Position numbers and translations under genes: made by a program. The notes beneath the pieces were generated by a model, which was not told where the DNA came from, did no database searches, and saw nothing but the letters and a program-made list of their open reading frames with translations. A stretch of 64,000 bases of DNA. Origin: Saprospiraceae bacterium. GTDB lineage: Bacteria > Bacteroidota > Bacteroidia > Chitinophagales > Saprospiraceae. This document shows, piece after piece, positions 37,775 to 47,559 of this stretch. How positions within the stretch are numbered: the stretch's first letter is position 1; each line of letters starts with the position of its first letter. The stretch is from the NCBI GenBank assembly GCA_016714785.1, contig JADKCC010000010.1:310001-374000 (forward strand), given 5' to 3'.

Positions 37775-38527
37775 TCAGGTACTTCTGTCTTGCAAAAAAG
37801 GCAGTTTTTTTCTAAAATTGTACATTTCAGCTTTATCCAAAGACAAAGTTAAGGAAGAAGGCTGATCATCCAATTCCCCAATAACAGTGCCATTGAAATC
37901 AACAATCATGGAATTGCCAGGATAATGATAACCATTTTCATCCATTCCGGTGCGATTGACTCCGATTACAAAGCATTGGTTTTCGATGGCACGAGCTATG
38001 AGCAGTGATTTCCAATGATGTACTCTAGCTATTGGCCAGTTAGCACTATAGATGATAATGTCGGGAAATTTATTGGTAAACGAAAGATAAGGAAACCTTA
38101 AGTCATAACAAATAAGCGGTAAAATCTGCCATTTGTTTATTTCAAAATATGTGCTTTTATTGCCAGATTGATAGACTTTCTTTTCACCTGCTAAAGTAAA
38201 AAGGTGTATTTTGTCATAATGATGAATTAATCCAGATGCATTTACTGTGATGAAAGTATTGTACCATTTACCATCCTTAAACATCGGGATACTGCCTGAG
38301 ATAGCGAGATCAAACTGAGCTGAAAGATATTGAAGCCTTGAAATGGTAATATTTTGCCATTCATAAGGAATCTCGTCAGGTGACATAGTATATCCAGTAT
38401 TGAACATTTCTGGCAGTACTAATAAGTCTGTATTACCTGATGCTGATTGACAAATTAGCGATATTTGTTGGAGATTATCTTCTAGTGCCATCCAGCTAGT
38501 AGCATATTGCAATAAAGTAACTCTCAT
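37775..38527 (-). CDS. Nitrilase-superfamily amidohydrolase (omega-amidase-like)
   Basis: The start at 38527 (MRVTLLQYATSWMALEDN) avoids overlap with the upstream gene and gives 250 aa. The catalytic triad is visible: Glu in LVLPEMFNTGY, Lys in HHYDKIHLFTLAGE and Cys in LPLICYDLRFPYL. A further conserved block is YSANWPIARVHHWKSLLIAR. The closest known type is the YafV/omega-amidase group, which hydrolyses 2-oxoglutaramate and similar amides. Co-transcription with the RRM gene upstream is suggested by the 2-base gap. Confidence 0.85.
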   Translation of the reverse strand: MRVTLLQYATSWMALEDNLQQISLICQSASGNTDLLVLPEMFNTGYTMSPDEIPYEWQNITISRLQYLSAQFDLAISGSIPMFKDGKWYNTFITVNASGLIHHYDKIHLFTLAGEKKVYQSGNKSTYFEINKWQILPLICYDLRFPYLSFTNKFPDIIIYSANWPIARVHHWKSLLIARAIENQCFVIGVNRTGMDENGYHYPGNSMIVDFNGTVIGELDDQPSSLTLSLDKAEMYNFRKKLPFLQDRST

Positions 38528-38529
38528 GG

Positions 38530-38883
38530 CTAATACTCTTTGCGCAGCCAAGGCGGTAATGTCTTTTTGTGTTTTTCAGATTTGAACTCTATAGGTTTCT
38601 TTTTTGCTGCTGGAGAGGTCCTTTGTGGTTTTTGAAATTCTCCTTTTGGTAAAGATGGATTTACGATAATAGGTCGTCCTTCTATCTCTATACCGTGTAA
38701 TGCAGAAATTGCAATTTGAGCTTTGTGTTCATCGGCCATAGTGACAAAACCAAATCCCTTATTTTGTCGCGTAATTTTGTCAATGATTATTTTTGCTGAA
38801 GTGACTTCTCCAAATTGCTCGAAAAGTTCTTCAAGATTTTTATCTTTCCATTTGAATGGAATACTTCCTACGTAAAGGTCCAT
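38530..38883 (-). CDS. RRM-type RNA-binding protein
   Basis: From the Met at 38883 the protein is 117 aa. One RNA recognition motif occupies residues 1-78: RNP2 LYVGSIPF at the N-terminus and RNP1 KGFGFVTM in the middle. A Lys/Pro-rich tail follows (PAAKKKPIEFKSEKHKKTLP). Single-RRM proteins of this size are common in Bacteroidota and bind RNA, perhaps as cold-shock or regulatory factors. A Met at 38904 is a possible longer start. Confidence 0.85.
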   Translation of the reverse strand: MDLYVGSIPFKWKDKNLEELFEQFGEVTSAKIIIDKITRQNKGFGFVTMADEHKAQIAISALHGIEIEGRPIIVNPSLPKGEFQKPQRTSPAAKKKPIEFKSEKHKKTLPPWLRKEY

Positions 38884-38939
38884 AATTATTAAATTTGAAT
38901 GCAAGGTAAGGAGAAAATTTGGGAATAAGATAATTTTTA

Positions 38940-39935
38940 CTATTCATCATCTATAGGATAACTAACTCCTATTTGTCTTCTTACTTCATCCATCAGGGCA
39001 ACAAGGTGCTTTGATATTTCTAAGTGCATTGTATCACTCTCCATAATTCCTTTTGTTATACAGTCCTTTACATGTTCTATCTCATGAAAATAGCCGAAAC
39101 CAATTCGACCAACTTCACATTTTATTTCAGGCAAATCATCTTTTTTTAGGAAATAATGTCTGGCTTCATGAAATCGACCAGGTATGGTTATTTTACCTTT
39201 GGTACCATAGATTTCACATTTGGTGTCAGTAGGGCAGGTGATCGAAGAGTATAGCGAGGCAGAAGATCCATCACTATAAGTCAATAATATATTACATTCA
39301 CTATCTACTCCAGTTGTTGAGAGGGTAGCAGACGTTTGGATAGTGGACGGCATACCCATGGCCATGATAGAGATGAAAATAGGGTAGATACCTACGTCAA
39401 GCAATGACCCACCTGCTAATGAAGGATTAAAAAGCCTGCTATTGGGATCAAATACTGCTAAAAATCCAAAATCTGCAGTAAGGTGTCTGATTTCACCGAT
39501 TGTGCCTGCATTTATAGTTTTTTGTATATCCAATATCGTAGGTAGAAAAGCAGTCCACATCGCTTCCATCAAAAATACTTTGTGAGTTTTGGCAACATCG
39601 ATCATGGATAGTACTTGATTTTTATTTATTCCCAAGGGTTTTTCACAAAGTACATGTTTCCCATTTTTCATACATAATATACTATGGCCGTGGTGGAAAG
39701 TATGTGGTGTCGCTACATAAATTACATCTATTTCTTTGCATTGAGCCATGTCCTCGTAGCTATCATAATAGGTTACAGCATTATATTGATCTGCAAAAGA
39801 TTTTGCTTTTTTGACATCCCTACTTGCACATGCATAAAGTACTGAATTTTCTGAAAGCAATAAGTCGGATACAAATTTATGAGCTATTTTCCCGCATCCT
39901 AGGATTCCCCAATGGATGTTCTTTGAAGTGGTCAT
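38940..39935 (-). CDS. Gfo/Idh/MocA family NAD(P)-dependent oxidoreductase
   Basis: This 331-aa cytoplasmic protein has an N-terminal Rossmann fold (WGILGCGKIAHKFVSDLL), the signature VLCEKPLGINKNQV (conserved Glu-Lys-Pro), and a C-terminal alpha/beta domain with GGSLLDVGIYPIF and the His-containing YFHEIEHVKDCI. Family members oxidise or reduce sugars and related polyols. The specific substrate cannot be told. It is divergent from the methyltransferase at 39990. Confidence 0.9.
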   Translation of the reverse strand: MTTSKNIHWGILGCGKIAHKFVSDLLLSENSVLYACASRDVKKAKSFADQYNAVTYYDSYEDMAQCKEIDVIYVATPHTFHHGHSILCMKNGKHVLCEKPLGINKNQVLSMIDVAKTHKVFLMEAMWTAFLPTILDIQKTINAGTIGEIRHLTADFGFLAVFDPNSRLFNPSLAGGSLLDVGIYPIFISIMAMGMPSTIQTSATLSTTGVDSECNILLTYSDGSSASLYSSITCPTDTKCEIYGTKGKITIPGRFHEARHYFLKKDDLPEIKCEVGRIGFGYFHEIEHVKDCITKGIMESDTMHLEISKHLVALMDEVRRQIGVSYPIDDE

Positions 39936-39989
39936 GTTACAATATTTATGGGTAAAGGTAGGTGTAATTTGGTATATAGGAGATGAATT

Positions 39990-40730
39990 ATGTATTATAA
40001 AACAAAACAGTGGTTTTATCCGTTTGATGTTAATTCTTTCCGTTCGAAAATCAAAGTAAATTTGTCTTATTTGGCCGCTTCAACAATAGATATATGCCCA
40101 TTATGTTTGTCTGCGGACACTGAACCACTACCATTTATGTTCAAAAATAGGACTTTCGGTAAGTGTAATGTGTGCGAGTTGATATTTGTGAATAAAGACA
40201 ATCTGCCGGATTCTGATTCTGAAAAGCAAAGGTATCTACTTCATACCAATAGTCATGACAATGAAGGGTATATCAAGTTCTTGAAACAAATCATTGCCCC
40301 ATTAAAACAGTTAGTAAAGCCTTGTTCCGCTGGACTTGATTTTGGATGTGGACCGATGCCGGTATTAGCTGATATTTTGGGTGAAGAAGGTTATAGTTGT
40401 GATATATATGATCCTTTTTTCTTTCCCAAAAAGCCTCAGATGACTTATGATTTTATCACTGCCACGGAGTGTTTTGAGCATTTTCATCAGCCTGCTTTGG
40501 ATGTGGGTTTTATCTTCTCATTATTGCACCAAGATGGTATTCTTGCGATAATGACAGACACATGGCAGACGACGGCATCGTTCAAAGATTGGCATTATAT
40601 TCGAGATTTCACGCACGTGAGTTTTTATCATAACAAGACGATGACATGGATAGGGGAGAAGTATGGTCTTAAATTGGCATTTACGGATGAAAAGAGGATT
40701 TTCCTGTTTAGGAAAGTGAAGGAAATCTAA
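39990..40730 (+). CDS. Class I methyltransferase with N-terminal zinc ribbon
   Basis: This 246-aa protein has four Cys at about residues 31-60 (CPLCLSAD and CNVCELIF), a small zinc-binding knuckle. A SAM-binding motif GLDFGCGPMPVLADIL follows at about 112-127, and then ECFEHFHQPALDVGFIFSLL, typical of Methyltransf_23-type enzymes with a His-rich loop. It lacks a signal peptide. The substrate is unknown; such enzymes may methylate RNA, quinones or small molecules. Confidence 0.75.
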   Translation: MYYKTKQWFYPFDVNSFRSKIKVNLSYLAASTIDICPLCLSADTEPLPFMFKNRTFGKCNVCELIFVNKDNLPDSDSEKQRYLLHTNSHDNEGYIKFLKQIIAPLKQLVKPCSAGLDFGCGPMPVLADILGEEGYSCDIYDPFFFPKKPQMTYDFITATECFEHFHQPALDVGFIFSLLHQDGILAIMTDTWQTTASFKDWHYIRDFTHVSFYHNKTMTWIGEKYGLKLAFTDEKRIFLFRKVKEI

Positions 40731-41122
40731 TGAGCAGAATACATAATGCGTTAATCAAAAAAATATTAACTTTACGAAAAAAGTAAAAATAAATTTCTTC
40801 TAAAATGTTGTGAAACTTGGCAATAACTAGTATTCCTTTTGAAGCGTGACATCTTATCATCAAGGTACCCAAGTATGTGGACTCTTTCTGAAATCTCATC
40901 ATAAAAGTGATTTATTGCTATTTGATAAAGTCGTGTTCTTAATCTTGATGTCCCTTTCTCTCCCACTTAAACTATAATCTTATGTCATTGGTAAGAAGCT
41001 TTAGCGACTGAGAAATCCATCTTTTAGGTTAATATTTTTGAAAATACTAATTTGACAAAATAGAACTAATAGATAGGGAGTTTTTACATTAAAACCATTT
41101 TTGAGTATCGTATCATGAGTTT
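40731..41122. other. Intergenic region, nothing recognisable
   Basis: About 390 bases with only short open frames that have no ribosome sites or recognisable families. Confidence 0.45.
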
Positions 41123-41962
41123 TTAGTTCCATAAATTCCACCTTACTTGATAAGGGTAGCGCTCATAAATACTATTATCTTCATTTATACTATTTCCTTG
41201 CTTTCCATATTTTATTGCTTCTTCCATTAATTTTTCTGCTTCTGAAGTCTTTCCTAATCTTTGTAAGCTGTTGGCCTTATAATATAGAACTTCTGCAAAC
41301 TTTGGATATTTTTGTAAAGCCCTGTCAAATGATTCTATTGCTTCTTCATGTTTGCCTTGTTCATATCGTGAAATGCCTAAATAAAAAAACTCAAGATAAT
41401 GTATCCATTCTTCTCCATGCAACCTCAATTCTGTGTTGATCACCTCTTCAAGTAAATCTTCTGCTTGTGAAAATTCATTTAGCTGGATTTTACTCAAAGC
41501 TATATAAAAATCATAGGAATGGTCCATGACATAACTGGTACCATTTTTCTTCTTGCAATCTTCAAAATCAATGATAGCTTCTTGATATGTTTTTGAAAAA
41601 ATACATTTTATGAATGCTCGATATTCTTGCCATTCATTGCTTTTGTCATATTTCACAGCTTTATCAAGATACTTCATGCCAACTTCATATTTCCCTTGCT
41701 TAAATAATGGCATTGCCTTTTGTTGCCATAAATATGCAATTGTTGAATCTTTAGCTAGGCCTTTATCTATTTCTTCTTGCCATTCACTTGAATATAGGCC
41801 CTCTTTCCAAGCACCATTCTCCAAATGTTCTTTTACAATTGAGTCTTGTTGCTCCTTTGTTTTGATCTGATTATTTTCTCCAATTTTAAGTTCATTAGTC
41901 ACGTTCACTTGGTTGCACGAAACTATTAGCATTATTATTCCAAATATTATAATAGACTTCAT
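41123..41962 (-). CDS. TPR lipoprotein
   Basis: This 279-aa protein has a lipoprotein signal (SIIIFGIIMLIVSC, Cys16). The mature protein is made of tetratricopeptide repeats: AYLWQQKAMPLFKQGKYEVG, YFLG-type repeats at IHYLEFFYLGISRYEQGKHE, and AEVLYYKANSLQRLGKTSEA. It should be a periplasmic or surface scaffold for protein contacts. The MFS gene is upstream in the same direction with a 19-base gap. Confidence 0.8.
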   Translation of the reverse strand: MKSIIIFGIIMLIVSCNQVNVTNELKIGENNQIKTKEQQDSIVKEHLENGAWKEGLYSSEWQEEIDKGLAKDSTIAYLWQQKAMPLFKQGKYEVGMKYLDKAVKYDKSNEWQEYRAFIKCIFSKTYQEAIIDFEDCKKKNGTSYVMDHSYDFYIALSKIQLNEFSQAEDLLEEVINTELRLHGEEWIHYLEFFYLGISRYEQGKHEEAIESFDRALQKYPKFAEVLYYKANSLQRLGKTSEAEKLMEEAIKYGKQGNSINEDNSIYERYPYQVRWNLWN

Positions 41963-41981
41963 TGTGTATAATTTTAAAAAT

Positions 41982-43151
41982 CTATGGCAAAGAAACGTCT
42001 TTTGCTCTGAAAAACCAAAATATACCTAAACAAACCACTACTCCAAACGCCGTAGGAAGACTAGAAAGGTCGGAAATAAAGCCGATGATCACCGGACCAA
42101 TCAAAAAGCCACCCATAGCATAGGTATTCATGATGGCCAAACCACTCGCCGCTGGCATGCCGGGATACCTGGATGCTGCAGCATAAAGTATAGGCGCACC
42201 ACACGATACACCCAATCCCACAAAACCAAATCCAATGATCGCACTCAATGTATAAGGCAAAAATATCACTATCAGCAATCCTATCACGGTCAATGTAGCA
42301 CCATACATCAATACTTTGTTTCTTCCCAAAACAGGGATGATGCCATCTCCAAATAATCTACCTGTTGCCATCAAAGCCGAATATCCGAATAATCCCCATC
42401 CGACAAAGTATTCACTCGTGTTTACGATATCTTTCATATAAATGGATGCCCAATCTGTCATAGATCCTTCTGTCACATTGATGCACAACGATATCAATAT
42501 AATGATGAGCAAGGTACCACTTGGGATGATTAATTTTGTTTTAGCAGTAATAGTCTCCAATGATTTAGGAGTGTGATATGATATGGACAATATTGTGTTC
42601 CGTATCAAAAATCCCAATCCTACTGTAATTAAACTCATGAACACCATGTGTGTAGCCTCATTGATACCTGTGAACAGTGTAAAACTTCGCATCAGTGAAC
42701 CTGTCATCAATCCTACACTAAACATGCCATGACAAGTGGACATGATGTTTATGCTTTCATTTTTTTCCAATAGTGCAGCCATACTATTGACAGAAATATT
42801 GAGTATCGTCATACAAATCCCTACACCGATAAGACCTAACGGCAGGAGATATATGGACGAAACACTGATCGGAATTACATAAGCTAGACTAATGATCATT
42901 ATTCCAAAAATCATCATTTTTTGCGCACTAAAACGTTCTATCAAAGCTGCTGCAAAGGGATTGAAAGTCATAGCGCCTAATGGCAGACAAAGGAGTATCA
43001 ATCCTAAAGTTCCATCGCTTATCTGGTAGAAAGTCTTTATATATGGAATCAGCGTTGCCCAGTTTCCGAACAGAAATCCTAATATAAAAAATCCCACACC
43101 AACAGACAAACTCTTGGGGTAGGTAACAAATTGTACAAGGTGTCTAAGCAT
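41982..43151 (-). CDS. MFS transporter
   Basis: This 389-aa polytopic membrane protein has about 12 hydrophobic segments. The first helix (VGVGFFILGFLFGNWATLIP) and the following LILLCLPLGAMTFNPFAAAL fit the major facilitator superfamily. The 6-7 loop is short, and the second half repeats the pattern (WGLFGYSALMATGRLFGDGI). The family resembles the fucose/sugar:H+ or drug-type transporters; substrate unknown. Confidence 0.85.
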   Translation of the reverse strand: MLRHLVQFVTYPKSLSVGVGFFILGFLFGNWATLIPYIKTFYQISDGTLGLILLCLPLGAMTFNPFAAALIERFSAQKMMIFGIMIISLAYVIPISVSSIYLLPLGLIGVGICMTILNISVNSMAALLEKNESINIMSTCHGMFSVGLMTGSLMRSFTLFTGINEATHMVFMSLITVGLGFLIRNTILSISYHTPKSLETITAKTKLIIPSGTLLIIILISLCINVTEGSMTDWASIYMKDIVNTSEYFVGWGLFGYSALMATGRLFGDGIIPVLGRNKVLMYGATLTVIGLLIVIFLPYTLSAIIGFGFVGLGVSCGAPILYAAASRYPGMPAASGLAIMNTYAMGGFLIGPVIIGFISDLSSLPTAFGVVVCLGIFWFFRAKDVSLP

Positions 43152-43191
43152 ACTTGATAGTAAAAAGCAACAAATGTAAGGATTTGTGACT

Positions 43192-43774
43192 TTAAAATTC
43201 TTCTTGCGAAAGCGATTCTTTTAATTCTTTAAATTCAGGTTGAATTCTTAAGAAAGCCAACATATCATATTTCAATATGTTTTCGATATCCTGAAAGCCT
43301 TTTTCGATGGAAAGATTCAAGTATTTTATTCCATCAGAAACATTTTCTTAATTTGAATAAGCACAAGCTAGTTTGAAATATAATTCAGGATATTCGGACT
43401 GGCTTTTATTGCTTTCTTAAACGCCTTGATAGCTAAGTCAATATTATACAATTTCAAACTTTTCAATCCTTCTTGTTTGGCCACCAATGCTGGGGATTTC
43501 GGTTTTTTACCATAAGGAAGTAAGATATCATTGTAAAGATGATTTCCATTTTTCAACAAATCCACTTTTACTGCTAAATTATCATTAGCAAGCTTTGTTA
43601 TAAGTGTATAATCCACATCTTCACCTTCTATTCTTAATGCGAAATAGTGTTGAGTACCTAAAATGGAAGATTTTTTGACAATATTTGTCCGTTTACTTCT
43701 ACGGTTTCCACTCCAGTCCAATTATTATGAAAACAAACAGATGTAGTCCCAACTTTAAGTTCTAAGTATTGCAT
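43192..43774 (-). pseudogene. Broken TPR protein gene
   Basis: A start at 43774 (MQYLELKVGTTSVCFHNNWT) runs into a frameshift at a T6 run (43671-43676 on the plus strand), continues as KKSSILGTQHYFALRIEGED and YNIDLAIKAFKKAIKASP, then shifts again near 43385 to YPELYFKLACAYSN followed by an in-frame TAA. The end (IKYLNLSIEKGFQDIENILK ... LKESLSQEEF) stops at 43192. The combined 195 aa reads as a TPR protein with an unknown N-terminal domain. Two frameshifts plus a stop make real decay likely. Confidence 0.65.
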
Positions 43775-43785
43775 TTGGTCACCTA

Positions 43786-45561
43786 TCAATCAAAACTAAA
43801 AATATAAGGCAACCTGGCAGTAGGCTCTTGCAATCTCATAATCGCCTTGAACTGTTTGTATTGATCCAGCATCTTGCGTTCTGCTTTGGTCGAGAAAAGA
43901 CTCATCACATCATCTTCACCATTGCCTTTTTGGATCTCTCGAATTATGGTAGTCATAAAGTCATCTTTTAAGAATGGATAGTCCACAGTTTTGTATTTTT
44001 CGATACCTGCTTTTTCAGCTGCTATCCGTATCGCATCATCCAGATTTCCCAACTCATCGACCAGTCCAATTTTTTGAGCTGCACGACCAGTCCATACACG
44101 GCCTTGAGCGATTACCTTAGTACTATCAACTGACAATTTACGACCTTTGGACACTCTATCAATGAATAAATCGTAAATCTCCATCGTGGACTCTTGGAGC
44201 AAGGCTTTTTCTTTGTCTGATAGATTGATCATAGGACTAAATCCTGTTGCAAATTCATTGGTTTTTACTGTGTCAAAACGTACACCAATTTTATCATTCA
44301 ATAGTTTGGTTGCATTCGGAAACATCATAAAAACACCAATAGATCCAGTCAGCGTATTGGGCTGTGCTACAATTCTGTCTGCTCCAGCAGCAATATAATA
44401 TCCACCGGAAGCTGCATAATCTCCAAAGGATGCAATGACCGGTTTTCCAGCTTCCTTTATGCGTTCTAGTTCTCTCCAGATTACATCACTTGTAAATGCA
44501 TTGCCTCCAGGAGAGTTAACACGTAATACTACTGCTTTGATATTTTTATCATTTCTAATTTTAGTAAGCATTGAAATGTACTTTTTTTCGCTAATGACAC
44601 CAGAATCATCAGAACCATAAATGATCTCACCTTCAGCATGTATGATAGCTATTTTATCTTTTTCGCCACCGTCATCATCAATATCAGCCAATGTGTTGTA
44701 TTTGGAAAGTGTTACAGTTTTTAATTTTTTACCTTCTTTTACACCAAGTTTATTTCTTAAGAAATCATCCAATTGGTCTTTATAAAAAAGTGCATCTACC
44801 AATCCATTTTCCAATGCTTTTTTGGCAGTTCGGCCTTCCATACCTTCTATGATCGTTTCTATTTTTTCTGGACTTAAGTTTCTATTTTTAGAAATTTGCT
44901 CTACCATTATAGATTTCATATCTTCCAAAAAAGTCCTTGTTTGCAATTTGTTAAAATCGCTCATTTCAGTAAGACGGAATGGTTCGGTGGCACTTTTAAA
45001 ATTTCCAGCATAAAAAATATTCATCTCTACTCCGATCTTATCCAGCATATTTTTTAGAAATGGTATAGATGCTCCATATCCTTTGAGATCTACACCACCC
45101 TGTGGATTGATAAACATTGAGTCAGCTACGGAGCAGAGCATATAAGATGATTGGCTATGGCTATCAGCATAAGAGTAAATAAATTTGCCACTCTCTTTAA
45201 ATTTAGCCAACCCTTCCATCAGACTTAATAAAGATGCTTGACCTACGCCTACAAAGTTATTTTCGATAAGGATTCCTTTTATTTTTTTATCTTTTGATGC
45301 AGCATCCAATAATTTAAGAATTCTGGTCAAACCTATTGCATCAGGAGAAGACTGCAGCAAGTCAGTAGGTTCTTGATTTATATTATCTGTTTTTTCAGGA
45401 ATAAAATCTTCTAATTTTAATTTCAAAATAGAATTATCAGAATAAGTATCACTTTTTGCCATACCTGATATACCCATACCGATTAGGATAAAAATACATA
45501 ATGCAAATGCAGCAAAAACACCTAAACATGATGCAAAAAATGTAGGAAAGAATGATTTCAT
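43786..45561 (-). CDS. sppA: Signal peptide peptidase SppA (protease IV), 67-kDa type
   Basis: This 591-aa membrane protease degrades cleaved signal peptides. One N-terminal transmembrane helix (FFASCLGVFAAFALCIFILIG) anchors it. It has the two tandem ClpP-like halves of the long SppA type. The first half holds the region of the general-base Lys (LMEGLAKFKESGKFIYSYAD ... PQGGVDLKGYG). The second half holds the nucleophile Ser in GDYAASGGYYIAAGADRI, with upstream LRVNSPGGNAFTSDVIW. Both catalytic regions are intact. Confidence 0.9.
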   Translation of the reverse strand: MKSFFPTFFASCLGVFAAFALCIFILIGMGISGMAKSDTYSDNSILKLKLEDFIPEKTDNINQEPTDLLQSSPDAIGLTRILKLLDAASKDKKIKGILIENNFVGVGQASLLSLMEGLAKFKESGKFIYSYADSHSQSSYMLCSVADSMFINPQGGVDLKGYGASIPFLKNMLDKIGVEMNIFYAGNFKSATEPFRLTEMSDFNKLQTRTFLEDMKSIMVEQISKNRNLSPEKIETIIEGMEGRTAKKALENGLVDALFYKDQLDDFLRNKLGVKEGKKLKTVTLSKYNTLADIDDDGGEKDKIAIIHAEGEIIYGSDDSGVISEKKYISMLTKIRNDKNIKAVVLRVNSPGGNAFTSDVIWRELERIKEAGKPVIASFGDYAASGGYYIAAGADRIVAQPNTLTGSIGVFMMFPNATKLLNDKIGVRFDTVKTNEFATGFSPMINLSDKEKALLQESTMEIYDLFIDRVSKGRKLSVDSTKVIAQGRVWTGRAAQKIGLVDELGNLDDAIRIAAEKAGIEKYKTVDYPFLKDDFMTTIIREIQKGNGEDDVMSLFSTKAERKMLDQYKQFKAIMRLQEPTARLPYIFSFD

Positions 45562-45752
45562 TAATTATTTATTTGAATTTATTTTTTAAAGTCACAAAAG
45601 TAAACAATTGGATGGCAAAAAGTTTTGTATAATCGTCAAATATCATCATTTTATCTATCAATTTAAGTTAAACGATATTTTTTTTATAGTTTTACTTTTT
45701 TAATCAATGAATTTTATACTTTTAACGCAAAATATTGATCTTGGACAGGTTG

Positions 45753-46241
45753 ATGATATGGTTGGATAACTCCATAAAATGGATTGGAGAAAAAAGTGCT
45801 TGGTTAAATCTCTGCCTTGTACTTCTTATTTGTTTGGATGTCATTCAGCGGTATATCTTTAATCAATCTCACAATGTCATTTTAGAACTGGAATGGCATA
45901 TTTTTAGCTTAGTATTTTTATTAGGGAGTGCTTATACTTTGCAGATGGATAAACATGTAAGAGTAGATGTGTTTTACCATAAATTTAATGCCAAGACGAA
46001 AGCAATAGTGGATATTTTAGGCTCTGTTTTTTTGTTGATTCCTTGGTGTATCGTTGGCTTTATTACTTGTTACAAATATGCTTCCAATTCATTTTACATC
46101 AAAGAAAATTCCCCTAATCCAGGAGGATTGCCGGCATGGTATGTGATAAAATATTGTATTGTGTTGTGCTTCGTTTTGTTAATGGTTCAGGGTTTTTTAT
46201 TAATTTATAAAAAGTTAAAATTAATAAAAAATGAATCTTGA
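45753..46241 (+). CDS. dctQ: TRAP transporter small permease (DctQ type)
   Basis: I prefer the ATG at 45753; an in-frame TTG at 45735 would add six residues. The 162-aa protein has four transmembrane helices with the family motif LELEWHIFSLVFLLGSAYTL and RVDVFYHKF in the loop. It forms the small membrane subunit of a tripartite ATP-independent periplasmic transporter for organic acids or similar solutes. It overlaps the next gene by 11 bases. No solute-binding (DctP) gene is in the window. Confidence 0.85.
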   Translation: MIWLDNSIKWIGEKSAWLNLCLVLLICLDVIQRYIFNQSHNVILELEWHIFSLVFLLGSAYTLQMDKHVRVDVFYHKFNAKTKAIVDILGSVFLLIPWCIVGFITCYKYASNSFYIKENSPNPGGLPAWYVIKYCIVLCFVLLMVQGFLLIYKKLKLIKNES

Positions 46242-47532
46242 ATTAATAGCTATTTTCCTTTTTTGCGTGATATTTTTACTGTTATTGACTGGATATCCTG
46301 TGGCATTCATTTTAGGAGGGTTATCTGTATTGGTAGGTGTGTTTTTTGTCCCAGATTTTCTTGATTTCCTCCCATTACGGATTATGGGTACGTTGCAAAA
46401 TTACGTTTTACTGGCAGTACCGCTGTTCGTTTTCATGGGGCTAACGCTCGAAAAATCTGGAATTGCCGAAGAACTATTGCGCGCCATGGGTGTAATGTTT
46501 GGAAAAGTCAAGGGCGGACTCGCTTTGTCGGTGGTGGTGGTTGGTACTTTGCTTGCTGCATCTACCGGGATAGTTGGAGCTACTGTTATTTCTATGGGTT
46601 TGATTAGCCTACCTATCATGTTGAAAAAAGGCTATTCTGTCCCATTAGCCACAGGTGTTATAGCGAGTTCGGGTACGTTAGGACAAATCATTCCTCCATC
46701 TGTTGTATTGGTCTTGTTGGGTAGTGTACTAAATGTTCCAGTGGGAGATTTATTTAGGGCTGCCATCGTGCCGGGTATGTTAATTGTAATAGCATATATC
46801 ATATATATTGTAATTTACGCTAATTTGTTTCCAGCAAAAGCACCTGCACTGCCTGAAGAAGAAATTAGATTGTTCCGAGCTGAAAATTATAAAGCAAAAC
46901 TGCTTAAGTCTTTTTTGTATCCTATGGTTTTGATTTTATCTGTTTTGGGTGTCATATTTGCAGGCATCGCCTCCCCAACAGAAGCTGCGGCTGTTGGAGC
47001 ATTGGGCGCTATCGTTTTGACCATGTTTCAGCGTAAAATGTCTTGGGCATTATTAAGTGCAGTTTCAAAAGAAACCACTCATCTTACTTCTATGGTGTTT
47101 ATGATTCTCTTGGGAGCCACAACATTTTCTTTGGTATTCAGAGGTTTAGGTGGAGATAAGATGCTTGTAAATTTAATTGAATCTGGTAATCTTTCTGCCA
47201 ATCATTTTCTCATTTTAGTCATGTTTGTTGTTTTTATCGCAGGTTTTTTCATCGATTTTATAGAAATAATTTTCATCATTGTACCTATCGTTGCACCTAT
47301 TTTTGCAAAGTTTCAGATGGATCCGCTTTGGATAGGAATATTATTGGCACTCAATCTCCAAACTTCCTTTTTAACGCCACCATTTGGATTTGCCTTATTT
47401 TACCTTAAAGGAGTGGCACCACCAGAAGTAAAAACCACAGATATTTATAAAGGGGTATTGCCATTTATTTTGATTCAAATTTTGGTTTTAGTTTTAGCCA
47501 TTCTTTTTCCTGCAATAATTTTATCCAAATAA
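46231..47532 (+). CDS. dctM: TRAP transporter large permease (DctM type)
   Basis: This 433-aa protein has about 12 hydrophobic helices and the DctM signature blocks LRIMGTLQNYVLLAVPLFVF, STGIVGATVISMGLISLPIM, SSGTLGQIIPPSVVLVLLGS and GIASPTEAAAVGALGAIV. It ends near LQTSFLTPPFGFALFYLKG. It is the ion-coupled transport subunit and pairs with the small permease encoded by the overlapping upstream gene. The solute is not determinable without DctP. Confidence 0.9.
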   Translation: MNLELIAIFLFCVIFLLLLTGYPVAFILGGLSVLVGVFFVPDFLDFLPLRIMGTLQNYVLLAVPLFVFMGLTLEKSGIAEELLRAMGVMFGKVKGGLALSVVVVGTLLAASTGIVGATVISMGLISLPIMLKKGYSVPLATGVIASSGTLGQIIPPSVVLVLLGSVLNVPVGDLFRAAIVPGMLIVIAYIIYIVIYANLFPAKAPALPEEEIRLFRAENYKAKLLKSFLYPMVLILSVLGVIFAGIASPTEAAAVGALGAIVLTMFQRKMSWALLSAVSKETTHLTSMVFMILLGATTFSLVFRGLGGDKMLVNLIESGNLSANHFLILVMFVVFIAGFFIDFIEIIFIIVPIVAPIFAKFQMDPLWIGILLALNLQTSFLTPPFGFALFYLKGVAPPEVKTTDIYKGVLPFILIQILVLVLAILFPAIILSK

Positions 47533-47559
47533 TTGACTTCAAATTATCAATAGGTTAAG

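Noticed and set aside
40708..40966. Two short minus-strand frames between the methyltransferase and TPR lipoprotein genes
   Set aside because: Low-complexity, no recognisable domain and no start signal.
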